A program made the translations under genes and the position numbers. A stretch of 64,000 nt of DNA from the NCBI GenBank assembly GCA_002389765.1, contig DGQM01000010.1:33762-97761 (forward strand), given 5' to 3'. This DNA is from Bacteroidetes bacterium UBA4414. GTDB lineage: Bacteria; Bacteroidota; Bacteroidia; Chitinophagales; Chitinophagaceae. Positions 1-9,187 of the stretch are shown here, piece after piece (positions within the stretch are counted from its first letter, which is position 1; every line of letters begins with the position of its first letter). The notes beneath the pieces were generated by a model. That model did not search any database and was not told the DNA's origin. It worked only from the letters and a program-made list of their open reading frames with translations.

Positions 1-1
1 G

Positions 2-337
2 GAAGACAGGTTGTGGGCTATCTACAATGGCTTCAAAGCATTGCAGGAAAAAGGTTACCCTGTAGATGCTGTAGCACCGCAGGCAGCTATTTATCTTACC
101 ATCAAGATAGATTTGAAAGGTATGCAGGCAGGTGATAAGCAACTGGAAACACAGGCAGATGTTACGGAGTACTTGCTTAGCGAGGCAAAGCTGGCTATTG
201 TGCCATTCTATGCTTTTGGCGCAGACCGTACATCGCCTTGGTACAGGCTTAGCATAGGCACATGCAAGAAAGAAGAAATCAGCGAAATGCTGGGTATGCT
301 GGAAGCAGCCTTGCAAAAGCTGATGGTGCTTAGCTAA
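2..337 (+). CDS. Aminotransferase, C-terminal part (cut by window edge)
   Basis: The last 111 codons of a reading frame that enters from the left edge. The pieces 'VAPQAAIYLTIKIDL', 'AIVPFYAFG' and 'WYRLSIGTCKKEEI' match the small C-terminal domain of fold-type I PLP aminotransferases (aspartate aminotransferase-like), where an arginine in the 'xxxRLSxG' strand binds the substrate carboxylate. The catalytic lysine lies outside the window, so substrate cannot be judged. The next gene on the same strand is aspartate kinase, 45 bases downstream, so the two may be co-transcribed. That would fit aspartate-family amino-acid metabolism, but this is inference. Confidence 0.75.
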   Translation, partial: EDRLWAIYNGFKALQEKGYPVDAVAPQAAIYLTIKIDLKGMQAGDKQLETQADVTEYLLSEAKLAIVPFYAFGADRTSPWYRLSIGTCKKEEISEMLGMLEAALQKLMVLS

Positions 338-382
338 TAAGGGTGTTTTTAGTTTTTACTTTTAATTTTTTACTTAGATAAA

Positions 383-1648
383 ATGCAGGTTTACAAATTT
401 GGTGGCGCTTCTATAGCAAGCCCTGAAAGAATGACGGCCTTGTTGCCGATTATTAAAGATGCAGATCATCCCATCATCATGGTGGTATCTGCCTATGGTA
501 AAACAACCAATGCGCTGGAAGCAATCGTTACCAACGCCTGCAAGGGTAAGAAACAGGAAGCACAGGATTTGCTGAAAGCATTGGAACAAGCCCACCTTGA
601 TTACTGTAAAGGTTTGCTGAATGATGAGTATTATGCACAGGCGGTAAAAGCACTGAATGTATTTTTTACAGAACTGCAATGGGCTGTAGATGATGCTACC
701 GCTGATAAATACGATTATTCTTACGACCAGATAGTGTGTATGGGCGAACTGCTCTCAACTCGCATCTTCGGCTTCTATCTGCAACAGTGCGGATTGCCTT
801 TTGAATGGGCAGATGTGCGCGATGTAATTCGTACGGACGATACCTACCGCGATGCGCGTGTAGATTGGGATTTCTCCAAGGCGAAAGCCGTAGAATTATT
901 TTCCCCGCTATTGAGTGCAGGCAAAAGCATCATCACACAAGGTTTCATTGGTGCTACTGCAGATAATGCTTCTGTAACACTCGGCCGCGAAGGCTCGGAC
1001 TATACAGCCGCTATGCTGGCTGCCATGTTAGGTGCAAACGGTGTTACTATCTGGAAAGATGTGGAAGGCTTGCAAAACGCAGACCCTAAGCTGTTCCCTA
1101 ATACAGTAAAGATTGAAGCGATTACTTATCACGAAGTGATTGAGATGGCCTACTATGGTGCGCAGGTTATTCACCCTAAAACCATCAAGCCATTGCAAAA
1201 CAACAATATACCGTTGTATGTAAAATGCTTCCTTGATAAAGATTTGAAAGGTACTGTGATACAGAACGAAGTGAACAGCATCTTTTATCCACCACTAATA
1301 GTATTGAAGAAAGACCAGGTATTGCTGCAGGTAACTTCTAAAGATTTCTCTTTTGTAACAGAAGATAACCTGAGTGAACTGTACAGCATCCTGCACGATT
1401 TGAAGATAAAAGTAAACCTGATACAGAATGCTGCCATCAGCTTTGTAGCATGTATAGATAACAAAGAGGAAAACGTGAAGAAGCTGGTAGATGTGCTAAG
1501 CAAAAACTATAAAGTACTCCGCAACGATGATGTGAGCCTGCTCACCATCCGCCACTACACACCGGAAATTGTATTTGAACTGACCAAAGGACGCTACACA
1601 CTCCTGGAGCAAAAAACAAGACACACCGTACAGGTGGTTATGAAATAG
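383..1648 (+). CDS. lysC: Aspartate kinase (monofunctional)
   Basis: Phosphorylates L-aspartate to aspartyl-4-phosphate, the first step towards lysine, threonine and methionine. The N-terminus has the amino-acid-kinase motif 'YKFGGASI' (K5-G8). The middle has 'TLGREGSDYTAAMLA' and 'WKDVEGLQNADPKL', which form the aspartate/ATP pocket of this family. The last 120 or so residues have the pattern of the regulatory ACT domains ('LLQVTSKDFSFV', 'INLIQNAAISFVACID'-like). Length of 421 residues fits a single-function enzyme without a homoserine dehydrogenase part. It lies 45 bases after the aminotransferase. Its stop codon is the first three bases of an inverted repeat shared with convergent hscA. 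Confidence 0.93.
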   Translation: MQVYKFGGASIASPERMTALLPIIKDADHPIIMVVSAYGKTTNALEAIVTNACKGKKQEAQDLLKALEQAHLDYCKGLLNDEYYAQAVKALNVFFTELQWAVDDATADKYDYSYDQIVCMGELLSTRIFGFYLQQCGLPFEWADVRDVIRTDDTYRDARVDWDFSKAKAVELFSPLLSAGKSIITQGFIGATADNASVTLGREGSDYTAAMLAAMLGANGVTIWKDVEGLQNADPKLFPNTVKIEAITYHEVIEMAYYGAQVIHPKTIKPLQNNNIPLYVKCFLDKDLKGTVIQNEVNSIFYPPLIVLKKDQVLLQVTSKDFSFVTEDNLSELYSILHDLKIKVNLIQNAAISFVACIDNKEENVKKLVDVLSKNYKVLRNDDVSLLTIRHYTPEIVFELTKGRYTLLEQKTRHTVQVVMK

Positions 1649-1715
1649 TTGATTTGTTGACTGGTTGATTTGTTATTTGTCTAATCAACCAGTCAACTAT
1701 CCAACCAATCAACTA
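1646..1715. repeat. Inverted repeat holding the stop codons of two convergent genes
   Basis: The whole space between lysC and hscA is an imperfect inverted repeat. The inner arms are exact: TTGACTGGTTGATT at 1657-1670 and its complement at 1683-1696, with a 12-base loop. The outer arms are TAGTTGATT at 1646-1654 and AATCAACTA at 1707-1715. Each outer arm contains a TAG stop codon, one for each gene. There is no strong T-run, so a pure terminator role is uncertain. The repeated TTGATT word makes it look like a small REP-type element. Confidence 0.8.
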
Positions 1716-3572
1716 AAGAATCTTCTTCCCTTTCATCGCATCTTTCAGTGCGGCGTCCATTACGCGTTCTGCAAATGGTCTGCTCACATCATTCAGTTGC
1801 TCTGTTTCTTTCTGCACGAGGTCTTTGTTCTTGGCAGCAATTGCATCGCGCAGCTGCTGCATGTGTGTTTGCGTAGTTGCTATTTCTTCTTCCGTCAGCA
1901 ATTCATGATGCTTGGCAATAAACTTCTCAGTCGTTTCCAGCATCTGTTCTGCTTCTGTTGTTGCTTCTACCAGTGCGCGTGTTTGTATATCTTCTTTGGC
2001 GTGCGTCAGCGAGTCCATCAGCATTTGCTCTACCTGCTCATCTGTGAGGCCATACTGTGGTTTTACCTCAACACTTGTTTCTACACCACTGCGTAGTTCC
2101 TTAGCAGTCACTTTCAGTATGCCATCTGCATCTATCAGGAAGTTCACTTCTACCTTCGGCAATCCTGCTGGCATAGCCGGTATCCCCGTCAGGTTAAACT
2201 CTGCCAGTTTGCGATTATCCTTTACAAGGTCACGCTCTCCCTGAAATACAGATATACGCATACCGCTTTGTCCGTCTTTGTGGGTAGTATATTGGCGGCC
2301 TGCACGTACAGGTATTTTAGAATTGCGTGGTATCAAGACATCCATCAGCCCACCCATTGTTTCAATGCCCAGGCTTAGTGGTGTAATATCCAGCAGCAGC
2401 ATGTCAGTATTATTACCAGCCAGTATATCTGCCTGTACAGCAGCACCAAGTGCTACTACCTCGTCAGGGTTCAGATTGTCAAATACTTCTTTGCCAAAGA
2501 ATCGGCTCACGCTTTCTTTTACCAATGGTACACGTGTACTGCCACCCACCATTACAACTGCATCTATGGCGCTTGTTTGCAATCCTGCGTCGCGCATAGC
2601 GTTCTGGCAGCATGTTATGGTACGGTCTATCAGTGGTAGTATCAGCTCGTTGAAGGCAGCTTTGGAGATGCTCACTTGCTCGCCCGCTACAGTTCCTTCA
2701 AAGCTATCGTTATTGCTCAGGTGTTTCTTCGCCTCTTCAGCCGTCAGCCTCAATTCCTGCGCCAGCGATTTGTGTTGTTGCAGTTCTTCATTGCTGATGC
2801 TCAATGTCCCTTGCCAGTGTTGTGCCAGTGCGCGGTCCATATCATCACCCCCAAGATAGGTATCACCATTGGTAGATAGTACTTCAAATATGCCGTTGGT
2901 AATCTTTAGTACAGATATATCAAACGTACCACCGCCAAGGTCGTACACCGCAATTGTCTTTTCTTCATCAGGGCTCACACCCAGTCCGTATGCAAGGCTA
3001 GCTGCGGTAGGCTCGTTTACGATGCGCAATACATCCAATCCTGCCAGCCTGCCTGCATCACGCGTAGCCTGCCTTTGTGCATCGTTAAAGTATGCGGGTA
3101 CTGTTATCACCGCTTTGTTTACCGGCGTTTTCAGAATATGCTCTGCACGTTGTTTCAGTTCTTTCAGTATAAAAGATGAAAGCTCTATCGGCGAATAAAA
3201 CTTATCGCCCACCTGCACCTTCACCAAAGACTCTGTATCGTCATCTATCACTTTGTAGGCAAAAAAGCCTGCATGGTCGCTGATGTCTTTGTAAGATTTA
3301 CCCATCAGGCGTTTGGCACTGTATATGGTACGGTGTGGTTCTGCAATCAGTTTTTCTCTGGCGGGGTTGCCCACCGTTGCACCACCATATTCGTCAAAGT
3401 GTACAATAGATGGTACCAGTGTCAGCCCGTCAATCTCACGTAGTGCCAGTGGTTGGCGGGTATCTTCGCGCACAATGGCTATCAGGCTGTTAGTTGTGCC
3501 AAGGTCTATTCCTACAATTGTTTCCTTTTGTTGCAGGCTGCCTGTGGCTATATTGATGGCTACTTTGCCCAT
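1713..3572 (-). CDS. hscA: Hsp70-family chaperone HscA (Fe-S cluster assembly)
   Basis: Hsp70 of 619 residues. The ATPase domain starts with 'VGIDLGTTNSLIAIV' and has 'NEPTAASLAYG', 'DLGGGTFDISVL' and 'VGGSTRVP'. The substrate-binding domain has 'LLLDITPLSLGIET'. The short lead 'MGKVAINIATGSLQQ' before the Hsp70 start and the absence of the long acidic DnaK tail fit HscA, which takes part in transfer of Fe-S clusters from IscU. A true DnaK lies elsewhere in the window (26.7 kb), which supports a specialised role. No hscB, iscU or ferredoxin gene is beside it, unlike the isc operon of proteobacteria. The start at 3572 was chosen because a TACCTTTG promoter element overlaps the codons upstream of it. 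Confidence 0.88.
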   Translation of the reverse strand: MGKVAINIATGSLQQKETIVGIDLGTTNSLIAIVREDTRQPLALREIDGLTLVPSIVHFDEYGGATVGNPAREKLIAEPHRTIYSAKRLMGKSYKDISDHAGFFAYKVIDDDTESLVKVQVGDKFYSPIELSSFILKELKQRAEHILKTPVNKAVITVPAYFNDAQRQATRDAGRLAGLDVLRIVNEPTAASLAYGLGVSPDEEKTIAVYDLGGGTFDISVLKITNGIFEVLSTNGDTYLGGDDMDRALAQHWQGTLSISNEELQQHKSLAQELRLTAEEAKKHLSNNDSFEGTVAGEQVSISKAAFNELILPLIDRTITCCQNAMRDAGLQTSAIDAVVMVGGSTRVPLVKESVSRFFGKEVFDNLNPDEVVALGAAVQADILAGNNTDMLLLDITPLSLGIETMGGLMDVLIPRNSKIPVRAGRQYTTHKDGQSGMRISVFQGERDLVKDNRKLAEFNLTGIPAMPAGLPKVEVNFLIDADGILKVTAKELRSGVETSVEVKPQYGLTDEQVEQMLMDSLTHAKEDIQTRALVEATTEAEQMLETTEKFIAKHHELLTEEEIATTQTHMQQLRDAIAAKNKDLVQKETEQLNDVSRPFAERVMDAALKDAMKGKKIL

Positions 3573-3591
3573 ATTTCTAATTTTCGAGGCA

Positions 3592-3599
3592 CAAAGGTA
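3592..3599 (-). promoter_or_regulatory. -7 promoter element for hscA
   Basis: TACCTTTG on the minus strand matches the Bacteroidota -7 consensus TAnnTTTG exactly. It ends about 20 bases before the chosen hscA start codon (3572), so the transcript leader would be very short. No convincing TTTG -33 element is seen 19 bases upstream. Confidence 0.6.
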
Positions 3600-3695
3600 G
3601 CGCATGCAGCGCAGTTCTTCAGCTATTATTACCTATCAGCCAATAAAGGGTATAATATTCCTGTAACTTTCACGTTTCTTAAACGATTCAATAGA

Positions 3696-3703
3696 TATAT
3701 TTG
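3696..3703 (+). promoter_or_regulatory. -7 promoter element for the 3724 lipoprotein gene
   Basis: TATATTTG matches TAnnTTTG and ends 20 bases before the ATG at 3724. The -33 half is not clear. Confidence 0.5.
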
Positions 3704-3723
3704 AATCATTGTACTGCAAAACT

Positions 3724-4227
3724 ATGCGTCCCTTAGCATACATATCTGCCTTATTGCTGGTTACAGGCCTTGCATCCTGTAGCTGGAACAACCGCGAGGA
3801 AGCCATCAAACTATGCAACAGCCTTACGCGTGTCAACGACTCGCTGAATGTAATGGGCAAAGACTGGATGGATGAGTTCAAACCTGCGGTGAATACTAAG
3901 GATTTCACCTATCTGCAGCCTAAAAGACAGCATATACAAGATTATATTACGTCGCAAACCACTTATGTAAAAGGGCTGAAAGATGTAGGAGGCTCTGAAA
4001 AACTCCGCGCATCTCTGTTGGATATACTGCAATTTGAAAACGATGTAGTGCTGCCGAAGATGAAAGAATTTGAGGCTTTCAATGGCGATACATCAGACTC
4101 AACCCTGCAAAAAGCTTTCAACGAGCTGATAGCTACCACCAAAGAGGATATGGCAAAACACGAGGTAATGTTCAAATACCTGGATGAATACGCCGAAAAG
4201 AATGATTTTCCCAAGCCGATAGAATAA
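3724..4227 (+). CDS. Uncharacterised lipoprotein, alpha-helical
   Basis: 167 residues. The N-terminus 'MRPLAYISALLLVTGLASC' is a type II signal peptide with lipobox G-L-A-S-C, so the mature protein should be lipid-anchored at C19. The rest is rich in charged and polar residues with helical periodicity and no recognised catalytic motif ('LCNSLTRVNDSLNVMGKDW' and so on). An ATG 15 bases upstream is in frame, but the second Met places the signal peptide correctly and fits the promoter. The gene is followed after three bases by a convergent acyltransferase. I do not recognise the family with certainty. Confidence 0.75.
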   Translation: MRPLAYISALLLVTGLASCSWNNREEAIKLCNSLTRVNDSLNVMGKDWMDEFKPAVNTKDFTYLQPKRQHIQDYITSQTTYVKGLKDVGGSEKLRASLLDILQFENDVVLPKMKEFEAFNGDTSDSTLQKAFNELIATTKEDMAKHEVMFKYLDEYAEKNDFPKPIE

Positions 4228-4230
4228 TAA

Positions 4231-5283
4231 TTACTCCGGCAATACTTTAAATCTCAGTTTCAGAAACGGTTTTTCTATCAGGTAGAAAGACACAAGTGCC
4301 GCTATGGCTATCAATAGGACATTTAGCGGGAACATACTAGTAAAGCCAAGCTTGGCAGAGAAGAAAAGTTGCTGCCATATATACAGGCTGTAAGAAAGCT
4401 TACCAATATAGTCCAGCGGTTTCGAGTTCAGCGTTTTGAAAACTACGTTATTGCTGTAGTGTATCGTTATCAGGATGATAAACCCGATAGCAATATCTGC
4501 AATAGTGCCTGTGGTATTGCCAAACGGTACTATCAGCCAACCCAGATGCATATCATAATGGTGGTTGATGAGCGAGAACGCTGATAGTAGCGGGATTGCC
4601 AGAAATGGTACCCACAACCAGAAGCTGGCTTTGGCAGCCATGCGTTGCACAAATGCCAGCAGCTTATCATGATACATGGCAAACACACAACCCCACATTA
4701 TGGCATCTACCCGCTGGAATAACGTCAGGTCGTTCATCCACTCGTATTGCGTTTTTATGTACAGCATCCTTAGTGCAGGTACTATCAGTATAATGGTAAC
4801 TGCAAAATGCACCCTGTACTTCCTAGCAAACTTGAATACAAATGGCCACAAAAGGTAAAATTGCTCTTCTATAGATAGCGACCATAGGTGTCCCATTTCC
4901 CAATCGGCATGCCAGTTCAGGTATTTGGTATAGGTAAGAGCCGTAAGCCACGATTGTGCGGTAAAGTGTAGCAAGCCCATCAATTGCAATACCAGATATA
5001 GCCCCAGCAGCGTATAGTATATGGGGAAGATGCGAAAAGAACGCTTGATGTAAAAGCTTTTGAGCGATATGGTTTGTGTCTGTGCCTCTTCCTGTAGCAG
5101 CAAGGTAGTTATCAAAAAGCCCGAAATCACGAAAAATACGTTCACCCCCAATTGTGCATCTATCAGCATTGGCCAGCGGCTATAGAAAAAATCGTTCAGG
5201 TTCTTCTGGTCAATATGCCCGATAATCACCATCAGAATGCTGATGGCACGTAGTCCGTTCAGGCTGGGGATGTGCTTTCTCAT
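4231..5283 (-). CDS. Acyltransferase family 3 membrane protein (OafA-like)
   Basis: 350 residues with about ten hydrophobic segments. The start 'LNGLRAISILMVIIGHID' carries the R12 and H23 signature of membrane acyltransferase 3 proteins, which move acetyl or other acyl groups onto extracytoplasmic sugars (O-antigen, capsule, other glycans). 'WSLSIEEQFYLLWPFVF' near residue 135 is the second typical motif. The substrate cannot be read from sequence, and no glycan cluster surrounds it. It ends three bases from the convergent lipoprotein gene. Confidence 0.88.
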   Translation of the reverse strand: MRKHIPSLNGLRAISILMVIIGHIDQKNLNDFFYSRWPMLIDAQLGVNVFFVISGFLITTLLLQEEAQTQTISLKSFYIKRSFRIFPIYYTLLGLYLVLQLMGLLHFTAQSWLTALTYTKYLNWHADWEMGHLWSLSIEEQFYLLWPFVFKFARKYRVHFAVTIILIVPALRMLYIKTQYEWMNDLTLFQRVDAIMWGCVFAMYHDKLLAFVQRMAAKASFWLWVPFLAIPLLSAFSLINHHYDMHLGWLIVPFGNTTGTIADIAIGFIILITIHYSNNVVFKTLNSKPLDYIGKLSYSLYIWQQLFFSAKLGFTSMFPLNVLLIAIAALVSFYLIEKPFLKLRFKVLPE

Positions 5284-5474
5284 TATCTGGCGGTAAAACT
5301 AATATTTATAAGCCTTGTATGTATATGTGAAATGGTTAATGGGTTGTAAACGCTGAAATTCCCATAGCTATATTATTAATATTTTGCACTTGTAGGGTGC
5401 TTACATATTATTATTCCCCACATTGCTAACAAATGCACTGTATATCTATAATATACCCTTGACAAACGGGCGAA

Positions 5475-8400
5475 ATGTCTAAATTTGTCATCCCCACAAA
5501 ACTTGAAAAATTGCGTTTAAAATCGTTGGACATAAAAGGATTCAAATCCTTTGCAGATAAGACCCATGTGCTGCTCGATCACCCCATTACGGGTATCGTA
5601 GGGCCAAATGGTTGTGGTAAGTCGAATATCGTGGATGCTATCCGCTGGGTTATTGGTGAGCACAAGATTAAAGCCTTGCGTTCTGATAACCTTGAAGACC
5701 TGATATTTAACGGCTCGCGTACGCGTGCCGGTTCTGGTATGGCAGAAGTATCTTTGACATTCGAGAATACCCGCAACCTCTTGCCTACAGAATTTACCAC
5801 GGTGACCATCACGCGTAAGTTCTATAAGAATGGTGAAAGTGAGTATCGTCTGAATGATGTGACTTGTCGATTGAAAGACATACACAATCTGTTTTTGGAT
5901 ACGGGTGTTAGTAACGACTCGTATGCCATCATAGAATTGGGCATGGTCGATGATATCATCAAAGACAAAGACAATTCTCGCCGCCGTATGCTGGAACAGG
6001 CAGCAGGTATCTCTATCTATAAAACACGTAAGAAAGAGGCGAAGCTGAAACTGGATGCAACAGAGCAAGACCTTGCACGTATCGAAGACTTGTTGTTCGA
6101 GATTGGTAACAACCTTCGTACACTGGAAAGTCAGGCGAAGAAAGCAGAACGCTATTTTCAGATAAAAGGGGAATACAAAGAAGTAAGTGTTGAACTGGCG
6201 AAAGCATCGCTGGAGCATTTCAACGACCAGTATAAAACACTCAACGAGCAGCACGATACCGAGACCGACCGCAAGACACAATTGGAAGCTGTAGTAGCTA
6301 CAGAAGAAGCAGTGGTAGAGCAGGATAAAGTGAAGCTGATAGAGAAAGAACAGGAGTTGAACGGTTTGCAAAAACAATTCAATGAACTGATAAACCGTGT
6401 TCGTCAATTGGAGAGCGACAAGCGCCTTGCAGCGCAGCGCCTCGACCATTTGAAAGAACGTGAAAAAAGCCTGAGCGAATTCCTTTCGGGCGCAGGTATG
6501 CAATTGCAAAGCCTTGAAGAGTCTATCTCTTTTGCAGAAAAGCAAATTGAAGAAGAAAACGATATCATCGAAAAACTGCGTGATGAATTAGAAAGCATGC
6601 GTGGCATAGTAGATGAAAAACGTGATGCCTTTGATGCGAAGAAAAAAATACTGGAACAACTGCGTGCTGAATATCAAGGTAAACAACGCACACAATTTGA
6701 TGCAGAGAAAAAAGTAGCCATTGCAGATACTTCTGTAATGAACCTGCAACGCAGCATACAACAGATACAGGAAGAAAAAGCACAGCGTGCTAATCAGATA
6801 ACACAACTGACAAACGAGCGTACCGATGCGGAAGGCGACCTGCAAGAGAAGAATGATGAACTGCAGACACTCGTTGCGCGATACGAAGAGGTGAAGTCTA
6901 AAATCCTGCAAAGTCAGGAGCAACTGGAAACACTGCGTTCACAGTCGGTAGACGAAAACCGTAAACTGGATAGTCGCCGCAACGAGCATGATTTGTTGAA
7001 GTCGTTGGTAGAAAGTCTGGAAGGCTATCCTGATAGTATCAAGTTCCTGAAAAAGAACAAAGACTGGAATAGCGAAGCACCGTTGTTGTCAGATGTATTT
7101 GTGGTACAGAACGAATACCGTACCGCACTGGAAAACGTACTGGACAACTACCTGAACTATTACATAGTTGAAAATATTGGTGAAGCTGCAAAAGCTGTTC
7201 ACTTGTTGGAAAGCAATAAAAAAGGTAAAGCCAATTTCTTTGTTACAAACCAATTCCAACAATATCAGGCTGCACAGCACAACGCACCTGCAGGATTAAC
7301 ATCTGCACTGAGTGTAGTGAATGTAGATGAACAATACATGCCGCTGGCACAGCACCTGCTGGGCCATGTATACATTGCCGATAACGAAGCTGCCATCACA
7401 GACCTTGCTATGACCAATGGTAATGTGATAGTAGAAAAGAGCGGTAAAGTAGTACGTGGTAAATACACACTGGGTGGCGGTTCTGTTGGTCTGTTTGAGG
7501 GCAACAAAATAGGCCGTGCTAAAAATCTGGAGCGTCTTGCAAAAGAGATAGAAGACCTGACGGTTATTACCACACAATTGAAACAACACATAAGCGATAC
7601 ACAAACGCAGATAACAGGTTTCAATCAGGAGCTGAATGACAGGGCTATTGAACAAACACGTCAGGAAATAAACCGCCTGCAAAACCATACTGTAAACCTG
7701 AGTAACAGGATTGAAAACTTTGAACACCTGAATCAGAATGGTGAGCAACGTTTGCAAGACCTGCAGGAGCAACTGGAAGATACACACGCAAGCATAGCAG
7801 ACACACGCAGCGAGTTGGAATCTATCAACGAAGAGTTACAGTCGCTGCAACAAAATATACAAAATGCAGAGTCAGAATTCCATGCAGTAGAAATGGAATT
7901 CAATATGGCTACGCAACAGTACAATAATCACAACATTCAGTACACCAAAGAGCAGAGCAAGCAGGAAGGTTTGAAGCAGGAGCTGAGTTTCCGCAGCAAC
8001 CAACTGAATGATCTGAAACGCCAGATAGCCAGCAACAGCGAGCAATTGCAACAGATTGCTGGACAACTGGGCGAAACAGAAACACAACTGCACGCAGGTG
8101 ATAATGAACTGTATGAATTGCTTACACGCAAAGAGACAGAAGAAAAAGTACTGAATGAAAAAGATCGCCTGTACTACGAAATGCGCAATGCCATTTCTGC
8201 ACAGGAAGGACAATTGAACCAGAAACGCCGCGAAAAAGAACATGCAGAAACGTTGCTCAACAGCATCAAAGATCAGCTGAATGATATGAAGCTGAAACTG
8301 GCCGGTATGAAAGAGCGTCTGAGTGTGGAGTTCAAAGTGAATCTGGATGAGATACTGGATCAGGCACGTGCAAACGAACTGACTGTAGATGAACTGACTG

Positions 8401-9044
8401 CTGAAGCTGAGCGCATGAAGAAGCGCTTGGAGAATATGGGTGAAATCAACCCGACGGCTATCGAGGCATTTACAGAAATGAAAGCACGTCACGATTTCAT
8501 CGTAGAGCAGAAGACCGACCTTGTGAATGCGAAGGAATCACTGATGGCTACGATTGAAGAAGTAGAGCAAACAGCGAATGCAAAATTCCGTGAGACATTT
8601 GATAAAGTGCGCGAAAACTTCATCGAAGTATTTAAAGCGCTCTTTACCGCAGAAGATAATTGTGATTTGCGCCTGACAGATCCTGATAACCTTGCGGATA
8701 GCGGTATTGAGATATATGCACAGCCAAAAGGTAAAAAGCCGAGCACGCTTACACAGCTTTCGGGTGGTGAGAAAACACTTACATCTACAGCGTTCCTCTT
8801 CGCTATCTACTTGATAAAGCCTGCTCCGTTCTGTATTCTGGATGAGGTGGATGCACCGCTGGATGATGCGAACGTAGGCAAGTTCACGCAGATGATACGC
8901 AGGTTCAGCGATAACTCGCAGTTCATCATCGTAACGCACAACAAACAGACAATGGCTGCGGTTGACGTTATCTACGGTGTAACGATGCAAGAACCGGGCG
9001 TTAGTAAACTGGTACCGGTAGACTTCCGTAGTTTGAGTAACTAA
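5475..9044 (+). CDS. smc: Chromosome segregation protein SMC
   Basis: Structural maintenance of chromosomes ATPase, 1189 residues, which forms the ring that compacts and separates chromosomes. Walker A 'GPNGCGKSN' lies near residue 43. Long coiled coils run from about 170 to 510 and 690 to 1030 around a hinge near 520-680. The ABC signature 'LSGGEKTLTS' near 1095 is followed by Walker B 'CILDEVDAPLD'. Bacteroidota SMC proteins usually begin M-R-L-K-S-L-(E/D)-I-K-G-F-K-S-F. Here that text starts at a TTG codon at 5511, so the true start may be 5511 rather than the ATG at 5475. Partner genes scpA and scpB are not nearby. A strong terminator follows the gene. Confidence 0.96.
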   Translation: MSKFVIPTKLEKLRLKSLDIKGFKSFADKTHVLLDHPITGIVGPNGCGKSNIVDAIRWVIGEHKIKALRSDNLEDLIFNGSRTRAGSGMAEVSLTFENTRNLLPTEFTTVTITRKFYKNGESEYRLNDVTCRLKDIHNLFLDTGVSNDSYAIIELGMVDDIIKDKDNSRRRMLEQAAGISIYKTRKKEAKLKLDATEQDLARIEDLLFEIGNNLRTLESQAKKAERYFQIKGEYKEVSVELAKASLEHFNDQYKTLNEQHDTETDRKTQLEAVVATEEAVVEQDKVKLIEKEQELNGLQKQFNELINRVRQLESDKRLAAQRLDHLKEREKSLSEFLSGAGMQLQSLEESISFAEKQIEEENDIIEKLRDELESMRGIVDEKRDAFDAKKKILEQLRAEYQGKQRTQFDAEKKVAIADTSVMNLQRSIQQIQEEKAQRANQITQLTNERTDAEGDLQEKNDELQTLVARYEEVKSKILQSQEQLETLRSQSVDENRKLDSRRNEHDLLKSLVESLEGYPDSIKFLKKNKDWNSEAPLLSDVFVVQNEYRTALENVLDNYLNYYIVENIGEAAKAVHLLESNKKGKANFFVTNQFQQYQAAQHNAPAGLTSALSVVNVDEQYMPLAQHLLGHVYIADNEAAITDLAMTNGNVIVEKSGKVVRGKYTLGGGSVGLFEGNKIGRAKNLERLAKEIEDLTVITTQLKQHISDTQTQITGFNQELNDRAIEQTRQEINRLQNHTVNLSNRIENFEHLNQNGEQRLQDLQEQLEDTHASIADTRSELESINEELQSLQQNIQNAESEFHAVEMEFNMATQQYNNHNIQYTKEQSKQEGLKQELSFRSNQLNDLKRQIASNSEQLQQIAGQLGETETQLHAGDNELYELLTRKETEEKVLNEKDRLYYEMRNAISAQEGQLNQKRREKEHAETLLNSIKDQLNDMKLKLAGMKERLSVEFKVNLDEILDQARANELTVDELTAEAERMKKRLENMGEINPTAIEAFTEMKARHDFIVEQKTDLVNAKESLMATIEEVEQTANAKFRETFDKVRENFIEVFKALFTAEDNCDLRLTDPDNLADSGIEIYAQPKGKKPSTLTQLSGGEKTLTSTAFLFAIYLIKPAPFCILDEVDAPLDDANVGKFTQMIRRFSDNSQFIIVTHNKQTMAAVDVIYGVTMQEPGVSKLVPVDFRSLSN

Positions 9045-9068
9045 AACACAACAGTTTAATTGATAATT

Positions 9069-9094
9069 AATAGCCGGTTCGCCGGCTATTTTTA
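9069..9094 (+). terminator. Rho-independent terminator after smc
   Basis: Stem AATAGCCGG/CCGGCTATT with loop TTCG at 9069-9090, followed by TTTTATTT. A stable tetraloop and T-run give a clear terminator. Confidence 0.9.
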
Positions 9095-9187
9095 TTTATG
9101 TTAATATTAACCAAAACCCTACTACATGTTGTTGCATAGGGCTTTTAGCTGATAGTATTTTAGTGTCTTCACCCTCAAAATCTATCT

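Noticed and set aside
1665..2096. 143-codon plus-strand frame over the end of hscA
   Set aside because: It begins in the inverted repeat and continues as the antisense of the HscA C-terminus, Cys/Phe-rich.
5517..6545. Long antisense frame of 342 codons inside smc
   Set aside because: Its sequence is low-complexity Phe/Leu/Cys text produced by the opposite strand of a coiled-coil gene; it has no motif or promoter.
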